DNA of 6,403 nucleotides from positions 1 to 6,403 of the forward strand of contig DRMS01000274.1 of assembly GCA_011322515.1 (NCBI GenBank), in the 5' to 3' direction. The first letter of the stretch is position 1. Each line of letters begins with the position of its first letter. Source of the stretch: Leucothrix mucor. GTDB taxonomy: Bacteria > Pseudomonadota > Gammaproteobacteria > Thiotrichales > Thiotrichaceae. The notes under the pieces are model-generated. The model worked only from the letters and a program-made list of their open reading frames with translations, did no database searches and was not told the DNA's origin. Shown one piece after another: positions 1 through 5,787 of this stretch. A program made the position numbers and the translations under genes.

Positions 1-1457
1 GGAATTTGTGCAATACGTTGCGTAACTCTCAGTAATTCATGCTCTGCTGATGCTTGTTTATCATTATGCAAGATTAATTGTTCACTTTCTGTTTCATCAA
101 TCACGGTATGTTTGCGTTTAGTAGCAATATTCAAATAAGCAACGAGTTCTGCTAAACCTTGTTGTAGTGGATAGTGTTGCAATACGTCACTGAGACTAAT
201 TTGTTGCTGTGTTTGTAGTAAACGACGAATATTTTTTCTTAGCTGGGTTTCATCCACCCATTGCTGTTGATACAGCACCGAAACGTCAATCTCTTCATCA
301 ACGGTTTCTATTTTAGTTCGATTCAGTTTAATTTTACGTTTAGGAGAGAATAAATTTTGCTCCATCAGCAAGCGTACATCAACTTTGGCTTGATCGATAA
401 AGAAGAAGTCACGCGGCAAGCTAGTATCATGTGCTTGTTTGTTTAAGGCGATTGTTGATTTTTCAACATTGCGTACAATGTCTAAAATACGTTTATTTTC
501 AAGCCATGCTTGATCGGCTAGGTATTTGCGTAATTGTTCGACTAATTGGGCATTGGTTTGAAAGACTTTTTGTCCTGCATCAAGCAGTGCAAAGCCGATA
601 TAGCGTAGGAAGTCGGCATCCTCTATATTTTTTAATGCACTTTGCTCTAAGGCGGTGCTGGTGAGATGTTCTAATTCTTCCTGACGATCAGGGGACATAA
701 GAAATTCCCAAAAGGCGGAGAAGCTTTTTCCTTGTTCAGAATCATGAATATAGTTTTGTTGGTCAAAAATTTCATCCAGTAAATCGCCCTTATTTTTATC
801 GCTAAGGGTAATCATCTCGCGTACTTCTTGGTCTAGTGCGCGGAAGTTGTATTCCACTTGACGAAAATCCGATAATAATTTGCGGGCGGTGTCTTCAGCT
901 TCAAACCAGCGTTCTTTAATGCGGGTACTATCAAACTCTTCTATAACCCCTGAGCGGATGCGTGCGATTTTTTGATCGATTTTCTGTTTTTGCTGTTCTA
1001 ATTCAGCAATACGTACTTCGGGGTCTTCTTCTGTATTTTGTACAATTTCTTGCAATAAGCGATACAAGGTTAATAAGCGTGATTCTGTGCCAACAAATTG
1101 ACGTGGCTGTAAGGTTTGTAGCCACTCAATCGCTTTTTCCGCTCCAGGGGTTAAATCCATCTGCGGAATATCATTCCCCTTTTCATAATATTTACGCAAA
1201 AAAGCATTAGAACCACCTGCCCAGTCATCTAGGTAGCGAATTGCTGCTTTGGGATACGGTGGTTTTTTTTTATCTTGATTGAGATAAAATAAAAGATCAT
1301 CCAGTTTGGAACTGAGCACATCAAACGGCTGTGAGCGTTGATTGGGTTGAATAAAAACCTGATATAAAAAACTAGCGATTAATGGGGCATGAGGAGAGGT
1401 GAGTAAACGCCACGCTATATTATTTTTGCGTTGAGCTTTGAGATCAGCGTATTGCAT
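1..1457 (-). CDS. jetA: Wadjet type I subunit JetA (DUF3375), C-terminus cut by window edge
   Basis: The frame is open for 485 codons from ATG at 1457 to the left edge. An in-frame TAA lies a short way upstream and no other start lies between, so the start is well fixed; no clear Shine-Dalgarno is visible. The protein begins MQYADLKAQRKNNIAWRLL and has the N-terminal pattern of DUF3375 (PF11855): an AWRLL segment, a conserved S-F-L-Y-x-V-F segment (29-35), and RYLDDWA at 74-80. A charged, probably coiled-coil helix covers about 145-170. Helical and probable winged-helix segments follow, then a GLAELVAYL segment near 434-442. DUF3375 proteins are the JetA (MukF-like kleisin) subunit of type I Wadjet. 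In that system JetA, JetB and the SMC ATPase JetC form a loop-extruding complex, and JetD cleaves small circular plasmids. Family members are usually about this length, so only a few residues are probably missing. The jetB, jetC and jetD genes would be downstream, beyond the left edge; that is inference. Confidence 0.88.
   Translation of the reverse strand, partial: MQYADLKAQRKNNIAWRLLTSPHAPLIASFLYQVFIQPNQRSQPFDVLSSKLDDLLFYLNQDKKKPPYPKAAIRYLDDWAGGSNAFLRKYYEKGNDIPQMDLTPGAEKAIEWLQTLQPRQFVGTESRLLTLYRLLQEIVQNTEEDPEVRIAELEQQKQKIDQKIARIRSGVIEEFDSTRIKERWFEAEDTARKLLSDFRQVEYNFRALDQEVREMITLSDKNKGDLLDEIFDQQNYIHDSEQGKSFSAFWEFLMSPDRQEELEHLTSTALEQSALKNIEDADFLRYIGFALLDAGQKVFQTNAQLVEQLRKYLADQAWLENKRILDIVRNVEKSTIALNKQAHDTSLPRDFFFIDQAKVDVRLLMEQNLFSPKRKIKLNRTKIETVDEEIDVSVLYQQQWVDETQLRKNIRRLLQTQQQISLSDVLQHYPLQQGLAELVAYLNIATKRKHTVIDETESEQLILHNDKQASAEHELLRVTQRIAQI
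1263..1271 (-). other. A9 homopolymer inside jetA (codons 63-65, Lys-Lys-Lys)
   Basis: Nine consecutive T on the plus strand give nine A in the coding strand of jetA, read as three AAA codons. Tracts of this length are prone to replication or transcription slippage. A one-base change here would truncate JetA after about 65 residues. The frame is intact as given; any switching role is inference. Confidence 0.6.
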
Positions 1458-1613
1458 AGGTGTTTTGTCTGGGAAAAGACAGGGAGTTTAGCAATTTGTT
1501 AGGATAAAGCCACTAAAAGATAACAGCACAAAACACAGCGAATACGAAAAAATATAAGCTTTTATGCGTGCTATGTATTCTGTGATGAAAGTAGTGATTA
1601 AAGAATAAGAGCC
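1458..1613. other. Intergenic leader of jetA, no clear signal
   Basis: This AT-rich stretch lies between the start of jetA and repeat copy A. I see no convincing paired -10/-35 promoter for jetA, no strong ribosome binding site next to its ATG, and no terminator. Together with copy A it makes a gene-free gap of about 340 bases between jetA and the hemerythrin gene. Promoter elements for jetA must lie here or inside the repeat if jetA is transcribed on its own. Confidence 0.5.
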
Positions 1614-1801
1614 TAAGGAGCGAGCGCAAAACAACTTCCTGATCTCTAACTTGTACCCAAAAAGAGGGGCATACCACTTTTTTATCCCTGCTTGGATGAT
1701 CTCATTCGTTGCGTAGTGACTATGCGCCTCATGAGTTCATCCAATCTGAAATAAAAATTCTTCGTTAGAACGTTGGGAAGTTATTCCGTGTTCGTTTCTA
1801 A
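1614..1801 (-). repeat. Palindromic MITE-like element, copy A (with flanking TTA repeats)
   Basis: The element proper is 1617-1798 (182 bp), flanked by TAA on the plus strand at 1614-1616 and 1799-1801, a candidate target-site duplication (TTA when read on the minus strand). It is the inverted counterpart of copy B at 5599-5759: stretches of 43 bp (1719-1761) and 27 bp (1690-1716) are identical between the copies. The ends are imperfect terminal inverted repeats sharing the ACTTCC block, and the dyad symmetry continues inward to a 3-base loop near 1717-1719, so the whole unit can fold as one long hairpin. Copy A carries about 24 extra bases (1654-1677) in one arm that copy B lacks. No coding sequence lies within it, so it would need a transposase supplied from elsewhere. 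The right end overlaps the stop codon of the hemerythrin gene. Confidence 0.8.
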
Positions 1802-2235
1802 GCGGCTTGTTTTTGTTGCGTGGCTATTTTAAAGGCGGGGTAAAGATACTCAGATTCATCAATAATTCGATTCCAGACAAACTCAAAAATTTCTTCTGTA
1901 TCTTGAATAAACTGATCATGGTTTTTAATTTGAAGTTTGTTTCTCGAACACCATTTTTTTGTGTATTGTTTTATGACGCGTTTGATTTCCATTGAGCCAG
2001 ACATAAATTGTGTTGCGGTGTTTTTAATGGACTGATCACTATGGATTAGCATCGGCTGATAAATATTTTTCTCTTCATTTTTAAGATGCTCGTTCACCGC
2101 AGCAACGTAGCTAAAAAAGATGTCACACATGACTTGTGTATCACAGAGTTCTCGGTTGCGAATCAGTACGCTCAGTACTTTTGAATGTTCGGCTATTTTA
2201 TGATTATGTTCGTGCATTAAGTCAATTGATATCAT
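1798..2235 (-). CDS. Hemerythrin-like HHE-domain protein
   Basis: A complete 145-residue protein with ATG at 2235, chosen because a near-perfect Shine-Dalgarno stands 7 bases upstream. Length and helix pattern fit a single four-helix hemerythrin/HHE domain (PF01814). Helix A holds EH at 16-17, helix B holds the HxxxE motif (H50, E54, in NEHLKNEEKNIYQP), helix C is about 76-95 (ends YTKKW), and helix D ends in DESEYLYPAF (126-135) with E127. Hemerythrin domains bind a di-iron centre and serve in O2, NO or iron sensing and storage. Here helix C lacks the usual His and R123 stands where helix D usually has one, so the iron site may be altered; I believe such R-for-H variants exist in this family, so this need not mean loss of function. 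There is no signal peptide, so it should be cytoplasmic. The gene appears monocistronic. Its TAG stop sits at the end of repeat copy A. Confidence 0.8.
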   Translation of the reverse strand: MISIDLMHEHNHKIAEHSKVLSVLIRNRELCDTQVMCDIFFSYVAAVNEHLKNEEKNIYQPMLIHSDQSIKNTATQFMSGSMEIKRVIKQYTKKWCSRNKLQIKNHDQFIQDTEEIFEFVWNRIIDESEYLYPAFKIATQQKQAA

Positions 2236-2239
2236 CGGT

Positions 2240-2248
2240 CTTCCTCCT
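2240..2248 (-). promoter_or_regulatory. Strong Shine-Dalgarno of the hemerythrin gene
   Basis: The minus strand reads AGGAGGAAG, with the AGGAGG core (2243-2248) 7 bases before the ATG at 2235. It is the best ribosome binding site in the window, suggests high translation, and fixes the start. Confidence 0.85.
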
Positions 2249-2282
2249 GTTGGGTTTAAATAATTGTTTTTTTATTATTAGC

Positions 2283-2296
2283 TTGACACAGATTAA
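2283..2296. promoter_or_regulatory. Possible FNR/Dnr-type box upstream of the hemerythrin gene
   Basis: TTGACACAGATTAA matches the FNR/Dnr consensus TTGAT-N4-ATCAA at 8 of 10 specified positions. A possible -10 (TATTTA on the minus strand, 2257-2262) would put the transcript start near 2250, with the box centred about 40 bases upstream. That is close to the usual class II activator position, though the 5' leader would be very short. An oxygen- or NO-responsive regulator would suit a hemerythrin-like gene, but a single imperfect site is weak evidence. Confidence 0.3.
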
Positions 2297-2326
2297 GTAT
2301 ATGGCACTTTTGGAGGAATATCTTGA

Positions 2327-2359
2327 AGATAGTTTTAATGACTCTCCATAAAACTATCT
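2327..2359 (-). terminator. AT-rich 11-bp hairpin at the end of the rph-rdgB-plsC operon
   Basis: Two perfect 11-base arms (2327-2337 and 2349-2359, AGATAGTTTTA and its complement) enclose an 11-base loop. The promoter-proximal arm overlaps the plsC TAG stop at 2354-2356. No clear U-run follows on the minus strand and the stem is AT-rich, so it may be a weak terminator or a 3'-end stabilising structure rather than a classic intrinsic terminator. Confidence 0.45.
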
Positions 2360-3115
2360 AACAGGCGCTAAATTCGCATATTCTGCCTCAATCCAGTCAC
2401 GTACTGCTTCATTAATTTTTTTCGGACTGCTGTTATGGGTGTTGATTTTAGGGCCGATACTCACCGTTATTATCCCAGGACGTTTGATAAAGGCATTACG
2501 CGCCCAGCATTCACCTGCATTGTGCGCAATAGGATAGACAGGGTATTTGGAATAATCAGCCAGTAATGCACCACCCATTTTATAACGGACTTTAACACCA
2601 GGTGCAACGCGGGTTCCTTCGGGGAAAATACACACCCAGTTGCCTTCATCGAGGCGTTGTTTACCAATGGTTTTGACTTGTTCAACCGCTGACCGTCCTG
2701 CGCTACGGTCTATGCCTATCGGTCTTAATAGCGGCAATGCCCAGCCATAAAATGGAATTTTATAGAGTTCACGCTTTATCACCCACGACATACTAGGGAA
2801 AATAGTGGGTAAAAACATGGTTTCCCATGTGGATTGGTGATTGGGTAGTAAAATAGCATTTTGTTTAAAATCTATATTTTCAAAGCCTTTTAGTTGATAG
2901 TTCACCCCACAGACCACTTTTAATAGCCAAATATTAAAATGAGGCCATGCCAGTAGTATGTTGTATTGAATTTTGTGCGGTAACAGATAAAGGATAGGGG
3001 TAATTAACCCCGCAATGATCGTAATTCCCGCAAAGCCAATCCAGAAAAGGGTAGAGCGAAAGCCTAGCCAGAGTAAAGTAAGGGGGTTATTATTTGCTGT
3101 GCTAGTTTGTTTCAT
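2354..3115 (-). CDS. plsC: 1-acyl-sn-glycerol-3-phosphate acyltransferase family protein (PlsC-like)
   Basis: A 253-residue inner-membrane protein that should acylate lysophosphatidic acid to phosphatidic acid, the precursor of membrane phospholipids. A hydrophobic membrane segment lies at about 12-45. The PlsC domain follows, with motif I NHQSTWE (92-98), a GIDRSAGRSA segment (134-143), the FPEGTR motif (164-169) that binds the glycerol phosphate group, and YPIAHNAG (194-201). Motif I is HxxxxE rather than the textbook HxxxxD: H93 is kept and E98 stands in for Asp. As far as I recall, this HQSxWE form occurs in a recognised subset of proteobacterial acyltransferases, so I expect activity. 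Its ATG overlaps the rdgB TGA in ATGA (3112-3115), which points to translational coupling. Whether it is the main PlsC of the cell or a paralogue with another acceptor cannot be judged from one window. Confidence 0.88.
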   Translation of the reverse strand: MKQTSTANNNPLTLLWLGFRSTLFWIGFAGITIIAGLITPILYLLPHKIQYNILLAWPHFNIWLLKVVCGVNYQLKGFENIDFKQNAILLPNHQSTWETMFLPTIFPSMSWVIKRELYKIPFYGWALPLLRPIGIDRSAGRSAVEQVKTIGKQRLDEGNWVCIFPEGTRVAPGVKVRYKMGGALLADYSKYPVYPIAHNAGECWARNAFIKRPGIITVSIGPKINTHNSSPKKINEAVRDWIEAEYANLAPVR

Positions 3116-3705
3116 GACATGAGTTTGAGTATTTGTTGCAGGGCTTGACCGCGATGACTAATGGAGTTTTTTTCGTCAGGGTCTAATTCGGCGGAGCTAG
3201 TGTGATGTGTGGGCACATAAAATAAAGGATCATAGCCAAAGCCGTTTGCACCTGATAAATCATGTAAAATACGACCTTCCCAACTAGCATCGGCAATTAA
3301 TGGTGAGGGATCAGCACCATGACGCATCAATACGATGCAACAGCGAAAACGTGCCGTGCGCTGTTCATCAGGCACTCCTTCTAACGCTTTCAGCAGTTTG
3401 ATGTTATTAGCCTCATCACCTGCGCCAGAATAACGCGCAGAATAAATTCCAGGCTGTCCCTTTAAAGCATCCACCTCAATACCAGAATCATCTGCTAAGG
3501 CAGGTAATCCTGTGATCTGCGCGGCATTACGTGCTTTTAAAATGGCATTTTCGACAAAGGTTAAGCCTGTTTCATCAACATCAGGCACATTGTATTCAGA
3601 CTGCGCCACAATCTCAAAACCAGCACTGCCTAAAATACGAAAGAACTCACGTAGCTTGCCTTGATTACCACTAGCAAGCACTATTTTTTGTGGTGTAATA
3701 CTCAT
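3112..3705 (-). CDS. rdgB: ITP/XTP/dITP pyrophosphatase (RdgB/HAM1 family)
   Basis: A 197-residue cytoplasmic enzyme that hydrolyses ITP, dITP and XTP to their monophosphates and pyrophosphate, keeping deaminated purines out of DNA and RNA. The family motifs are all present: the nucleotide-binding [10 protein letters not shown] (12-21), the catalytic [11 protein letters not shown] (71-81) with its acidic pair, GIYSARYSG (86-94), FGYDPLF (156-162) and SHRG (183-186) near the C-terminus. Length matches the E. coli protein (197 residues). The start ATG overlaps the stop of rph and its own stop overlaps the start of plsC, each as ATGA, so it is the middle gene of a tightly coupled operon. The rph-rdgB pairing is common in proteobacteria. 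Nothing looks abnormal. Confidence 0.97.
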   Translation of the reverse strand: MSITPQKIVLASGNQGKLREFFRILGSAGFEIVAQSEYNVPDVDETGLTFVENAILKARNAAQITGLPALADDSGIEVDALKGQPGIYSARYSGAGDEANNIKLLKALEGVPDEQRTARFRCCIVLMRHGADPSPLIADASWEGRILHDLSGANGFGYDPLFYVPTHHTSSAELDPDEKNSISHRGQALQQILKLMS

Positions 3706-4418
3706 AATGCTAATGCGTTATTTTGTGCAATAATAATTTCAGCGATACCCTTTTCAGCCAGATCCAGCATTTGATTCATTTCATCGCGGCTAAAGGCGTG
3801 TCCTTCTGCGGTACCCTGCACCTCAATAAAATCTCCTGCATCATTGATAACCACATTCATATCTGTTTCTGCATTCGAATCTTCATCATAATCCAGATCT
3901 AAAACCGCATTACCTTCAAAAATCCCCACCGAAACTGAGGCTAATTGTCCTGTTAACGGGCTTTTTTCGATCACTCCCTGCTCCAATAAAGACTGTACCG
4001 CATCAACCAAGGCAATATAACCACCACTAATAGAGGCAGTACGTGTGCCACCATCCGCCTGAATCACATCACAATCAACCACAATTTGACGCTCTCCCAA
4101 CGCTTTCATATCCACAATCGCGCGCAAAGAACGACCAATTAAACGCTGAATTTCTTGGGTGCGACCACTTTGCTTACCACGCGCAGCTTCCCGCCCCATA
4201 CGTGAATTAGTCGAACGCGGTAGCATGCCATACTCTGCTGTCACCCAGCCTTGCTTTTTGCCGCGTAACCAAGGAGGTGTGCGATCATCAACCGATGCCG
4301 TGCAAATGACTTTGGTATCGCCAAACTCAACTAATACAGAACCTTCTGCATGTTTAGTGTAATGACGGGTAAATTTTACAGAGCGCATTTCATCAGTTGA
4401 ACGCTTACTTGGTCTCAT
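3702..4418 (-). CDS. rph: Ribonuclease PH
   Basis: A 238-residue phosphorolytic 3'-5' exoribonuclease that trims the 3' ends of tRNA precursors, releasing nucleoside diphosphates; the family forms a hexameric ring. Length equals the full-length E. coli enzyme, and the C-terminus is intact, unlike the frameshifted copy in E. coli K-12. Visible hallmarks are the N-terminal [26 protein letters not shown] (57-70), R86 in [16 protein letters not shown], the phosphate-binding R126 in [12 protein letters not shown] (123-134), and acidic metal ligands D180 and D186 in the [15 protein letters not shown] stretch. The ATG at 4418 is supported by AAGGAA five bases upstream (4424-4429). It is the first gene of the rph-rdgB-plsC operon. 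Confidence 0.98.
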   Translation of the reverse strand: MRPSKRSTDEMRSVKFTRHYTKHAEGSVLVEFGDTKVICTASVDDRTPPWLRGKKQGWVTAEYGMLPRSTNSRMGREAARGKQSGRTQEIQRLIGRSLRAIVDMKALGERQIVVDCDVIQADGGTRTASISGGYIALVDAVQSLLEQGVIEKSPLTGQLASVSVGIFEGNAVLDLDYDEDSNAETDMNVVINDAGDFIEVQGTAEGHAFSRDEMNQMLDLAEKGIAEIIIAQNNALAL

Positions 4419-4449
4419 GTTTTTTCCTTGATAATTTTTTGATGGCGGG

Positions 4450-4455
4450 ATTATA
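4450..4455 (-). promoter_or_regulatory. Candidate -10 box of the rph-rdgB-plsC operon
   Basis: The minus strand reads a perfect TATAAT ending 32 bases before the rph ATG, which would give a short leader of about 25 bases containing the AAGGAA ribosome binding site. No good -35 is present: the best hexamers 17-18 bases upstream (TAGATT, TTAGAT) match poorly. The call rests on the -10 and its position only. Confidence 0.5.
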
Positions 4456-4587
4456 GGTAGCTGGATGTAATAAATCTAACAAAACTTCCGAAGGATATTT
4501 TTGATATTCAAAAGATTGTTAAATGGATACCATCAACGATTGCTATATTTACTCAGAAAATCTTATGAGGATTTTTATTTTGCTGGA

Positions 4588-5202
4588 TCAATTTTTAGGG
4601 TGCGGAGTGTAGGGTATAGCGGAAGTGTTTAAATCTTTCAAAATTCCATTTTCAATACTATAAATCCAACCATGAATAAAAAGCTCTTTTCCCTCGCTCC
4701 ACGCATTCTGAACAATCGTTGTGTTACAAATGTTGGTGACCTGCTCTTTTACATTGAGCTCACAAAGCAAATCTAACTTTTTGTCATGTTGAAGTCCGTC
4801 AAATCTTTTAGAATTGAAGCGAATAACATCCTTAATATGGCGCAACCAGTTGTCGATAAGCCCATGTTCGTGATTTTCCAATGCCGCTTTTACGCCGCCA
4901 CACCCATAGTGACCGCAAACAATGATGTGTTTTACTTTTAGCACTTCGACAGCATATTGTATTACAGAAAGACAATTTAGATCGGTGTGAACGACAACAT
5001 TTGCAATATTACGATGGACAAATATTTCACCAGGCGGCAAACCTATTATTTGGTTAGCGGGGACTCGGCTATCAGAACAGCCAATCCATAGATACTCGGG
5101 AGCCTGTTGCTGTGATAATAGCGAAAAAAATTCTGGATCTTTCTTTTTGATTGAATTTGCCCATATCAGGTTGTTATCAAATAGGTGGTTGAGTGTATTC
5201 AA
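4588..5202 (-). CDS. can: Beta-class carbonic anhydrase (Can-type)
   Basis: A 204-residue cytoplasmic zinc enzyme that interconverts CO2 and bicarbonate, supplying bicarbonate for carboxylations. The zinc ligands and catalytic dyad are visible: C42, D44 and R46 in IGCSDSRVP, and H98 and C101 in CGHYGCGGV. These numbers coincide with E. coli Can, and the neighbouring FVHRNIANVV and HTDLNCLSVIQYAVEVL blocks also align with it. The protein is shorter than E. coli Can (220) at the C-terminus. The start must be TTG at 5202: an in-frame TAA lies one codon further upstream and no ATG gives a full domain. GAGGAG stands 11 bases before the TTG, a long spacer. The gene stands alone, with 169 bases before rph, and I see no clear terminator after it. 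Confidence 0.95.
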   Translation of the reverse strand: MNTLNHLFDNNLIWANSIKKKDPEFFSLLSQQQAPEYLWIGCSDSRVPANQIIGLPPGEIFVHRNIANVVVHTDLNCLSVIQYAVEVLKVKHIIVCGHYGCGGVKAALENHEHGLIDNWLRHIKDVIRFNSKRFDGLQHDKKLDLLCELNVKEQVTNICNTTIVQNAWSEGKELFIHGWIYSIENGILKDLNTSAIPYTPHPKN

Positions 5203-5213
5203 CGTTTAAAATT

Positions 5214-5219
5214 CTCCTC
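5214..5219 (-). promoter_or_regulatory. Ribosome binding site of can, long spacer to a TTG start
   Basis: The minus strand reads GAGGAG followed by 11 bases (including an in-frame TAA) and then TTG at 5202. The spacer is longer than the usual 5-9 bases and the start codon is weak, so translation is probably modest. No ATG lies between this site and the conserved N-terminus. Confidence 0.6.
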
Positions 5220-5348
5220 GTATTTTCTTTTTATTGGCTATGCTCTATTCGTTTTATGGAGCTGAATAGTGTGTAGTAATTGATTTTAGATTTCTTGTTT
5301 TTTTCAGACGCAATACTAGCGCGCTATTGACTAGCTTCTGATGCAACG

Positions 5349-5465
5349 AGACTGTGTAAGTCTTCCGTGGCAAAATAAAATGCCTAAAATTCCCCATATT
5401 TCACCCAAAAATGAAGCTAATAGCTTGCTATGGTGTTAATTTTCAAATAAAACATGGGGTTTTTT
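5349..5465 (+). ncRNA. Weak candidate structured RNA
   Basis: On the plus strand a run of small stems is followed by T6: AGACT/AGTCT, then GGCA/TGCC, then CCCCAT (5392-5397) pairing with ATGGGG (5454-5459), which is directly followed by six T (5460-5465). The closing stem spans a loop of about 56 bases, which is unusual for a terminator. No promoter is evident and no known RNA family is recognised, so chance pairing in AT-rich DNA is quite possible. Confidence 0.15.
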
Positions 5466-5595
5466 AAATCATTTTTCTTTTGTTGTAGTATACCTATACA
5501 CTCGCGGCAGTGGGAACGAGACAAAATTAAATCATAAAACCTTGTGCATAGCTCACCTTTTCTCATATTTGGTAAATTCGATACGGCTACCTTGT

Positions 5596-5762
5596 TTAGG
5601 AACGAGCACGGAATCACTTCCCGAAGTTCTAACGCAGAATTTTTATTTCAGATTGGATGAACTCATGAGGCGCATAGTTACTCTACGCAACGAATGAGAT
5701 CATCCAAGCTGGGATAAAAAGGCAAGTTAGAGATCGGGAAGTTGTTTCGTGCAGGTTCCTTA
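5596..5762 (+). repeat. Palindromic MITE-like element, copy B (with flanking TTA repeats)
   Basis: The element proper is 5599-5759 (161 bp), flanked by TTA at 5596-5598 and 5760-5762. Left arm (5599-5677) and right arm (5683-5759) are imperfect inverted repeats over their whole length around a 5-base loop. Matching blocks are AGGAAC and GCACG at the tips, ACTTCCCGA, CTAAC, TTTTTAT, and TTGGATGA with CTCAT near the centre. It lies in the opposite orientation to copy A. Its inner end is 25 bases after the dinB stop. There is no coding capacity. The structure is that of a MITE or fold-back element; the mobilising transposase family is not identifiable here, although a TA-containing duplication would fit IS630/Tc1-type enzymes. 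Confidence 0.8.
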
Positions 5763-5787
5763 GTGTAGATCACTCCAACTTATCGTG

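Larger units (their letters stand above)
5203..5598. other. Gene-free region upstream of can
   Basis: About 400 bases with no gene I can support. It holds the ribosome binding site of can; a 10-bp perfect palindrome TAGCGCGCTA (5317-5326) with ACTAGC direct repeats at 5315-5320 and just beyond it; a 13-bp palindrome (5414-5426, AAGCTA-A-TAGCTT); and several short hairpins between about 5349 and 5465. No convincing promoter for can was found, though it must lie here. An open frame at 5417-5617 on the minus strand is probably not a gene. Confidence 0.5.

Noticed and set aside
431..664. Plus-strand open frame of 77 codons.
   Set aside because: It is antisense to the long jetA frame, which has clear family sequence throughout.
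962..1210. Plus-strand open frame of 82 codons.
   Set aside because: It is antisense to jetA and shows no family motif.
2283..2288. TTGACA on the plus strand as a -35 box.
   Set aside because: No matching -10 at 16-18 bases and no plus-strand gene downstream.
2136..2351. Plus-strand open frame of 71 codons running from within the hemerythrin gene to the plsC end.
   Set aside because: Much of it is antisense to the hemerythrin gene; the remainder covers its promoter region and the hairpin. No ribosome binding site or motif.
2470..2685. Minus-strand open frame of 71 codons inside plsC in another frame.
   Set aside because: The plsC frame carries the FPEGTR motif in the same stretch, so this is a shadow.
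4159..4362. Plus-strand open frame of 67 codons antisense to rph.
   Set aside because: The rph frame there encodes conserved RNase PH residues.
4482..4494. ACTTCC followed by GAAGGA before rph as a third fragment of the palindromic element.
   Set aside because: The match to the element's tip is only a few bases long and no further similarity extends to either side.
4557..4575. Small hairpin AAAATC/GATTTT after can as a terminator.
   Set aside because: Six weak base pairs, and the T-rich side follows on the plus strand, where no gene ends.
5417..5617. Minus-strand open frame of 66 codons with a GTG start inside the tip of repeat copy B.
   Set aside because: There is no ribosome binding site, the start lies in the mobile repeat, the composition is not protein-like, and no family is recognised.
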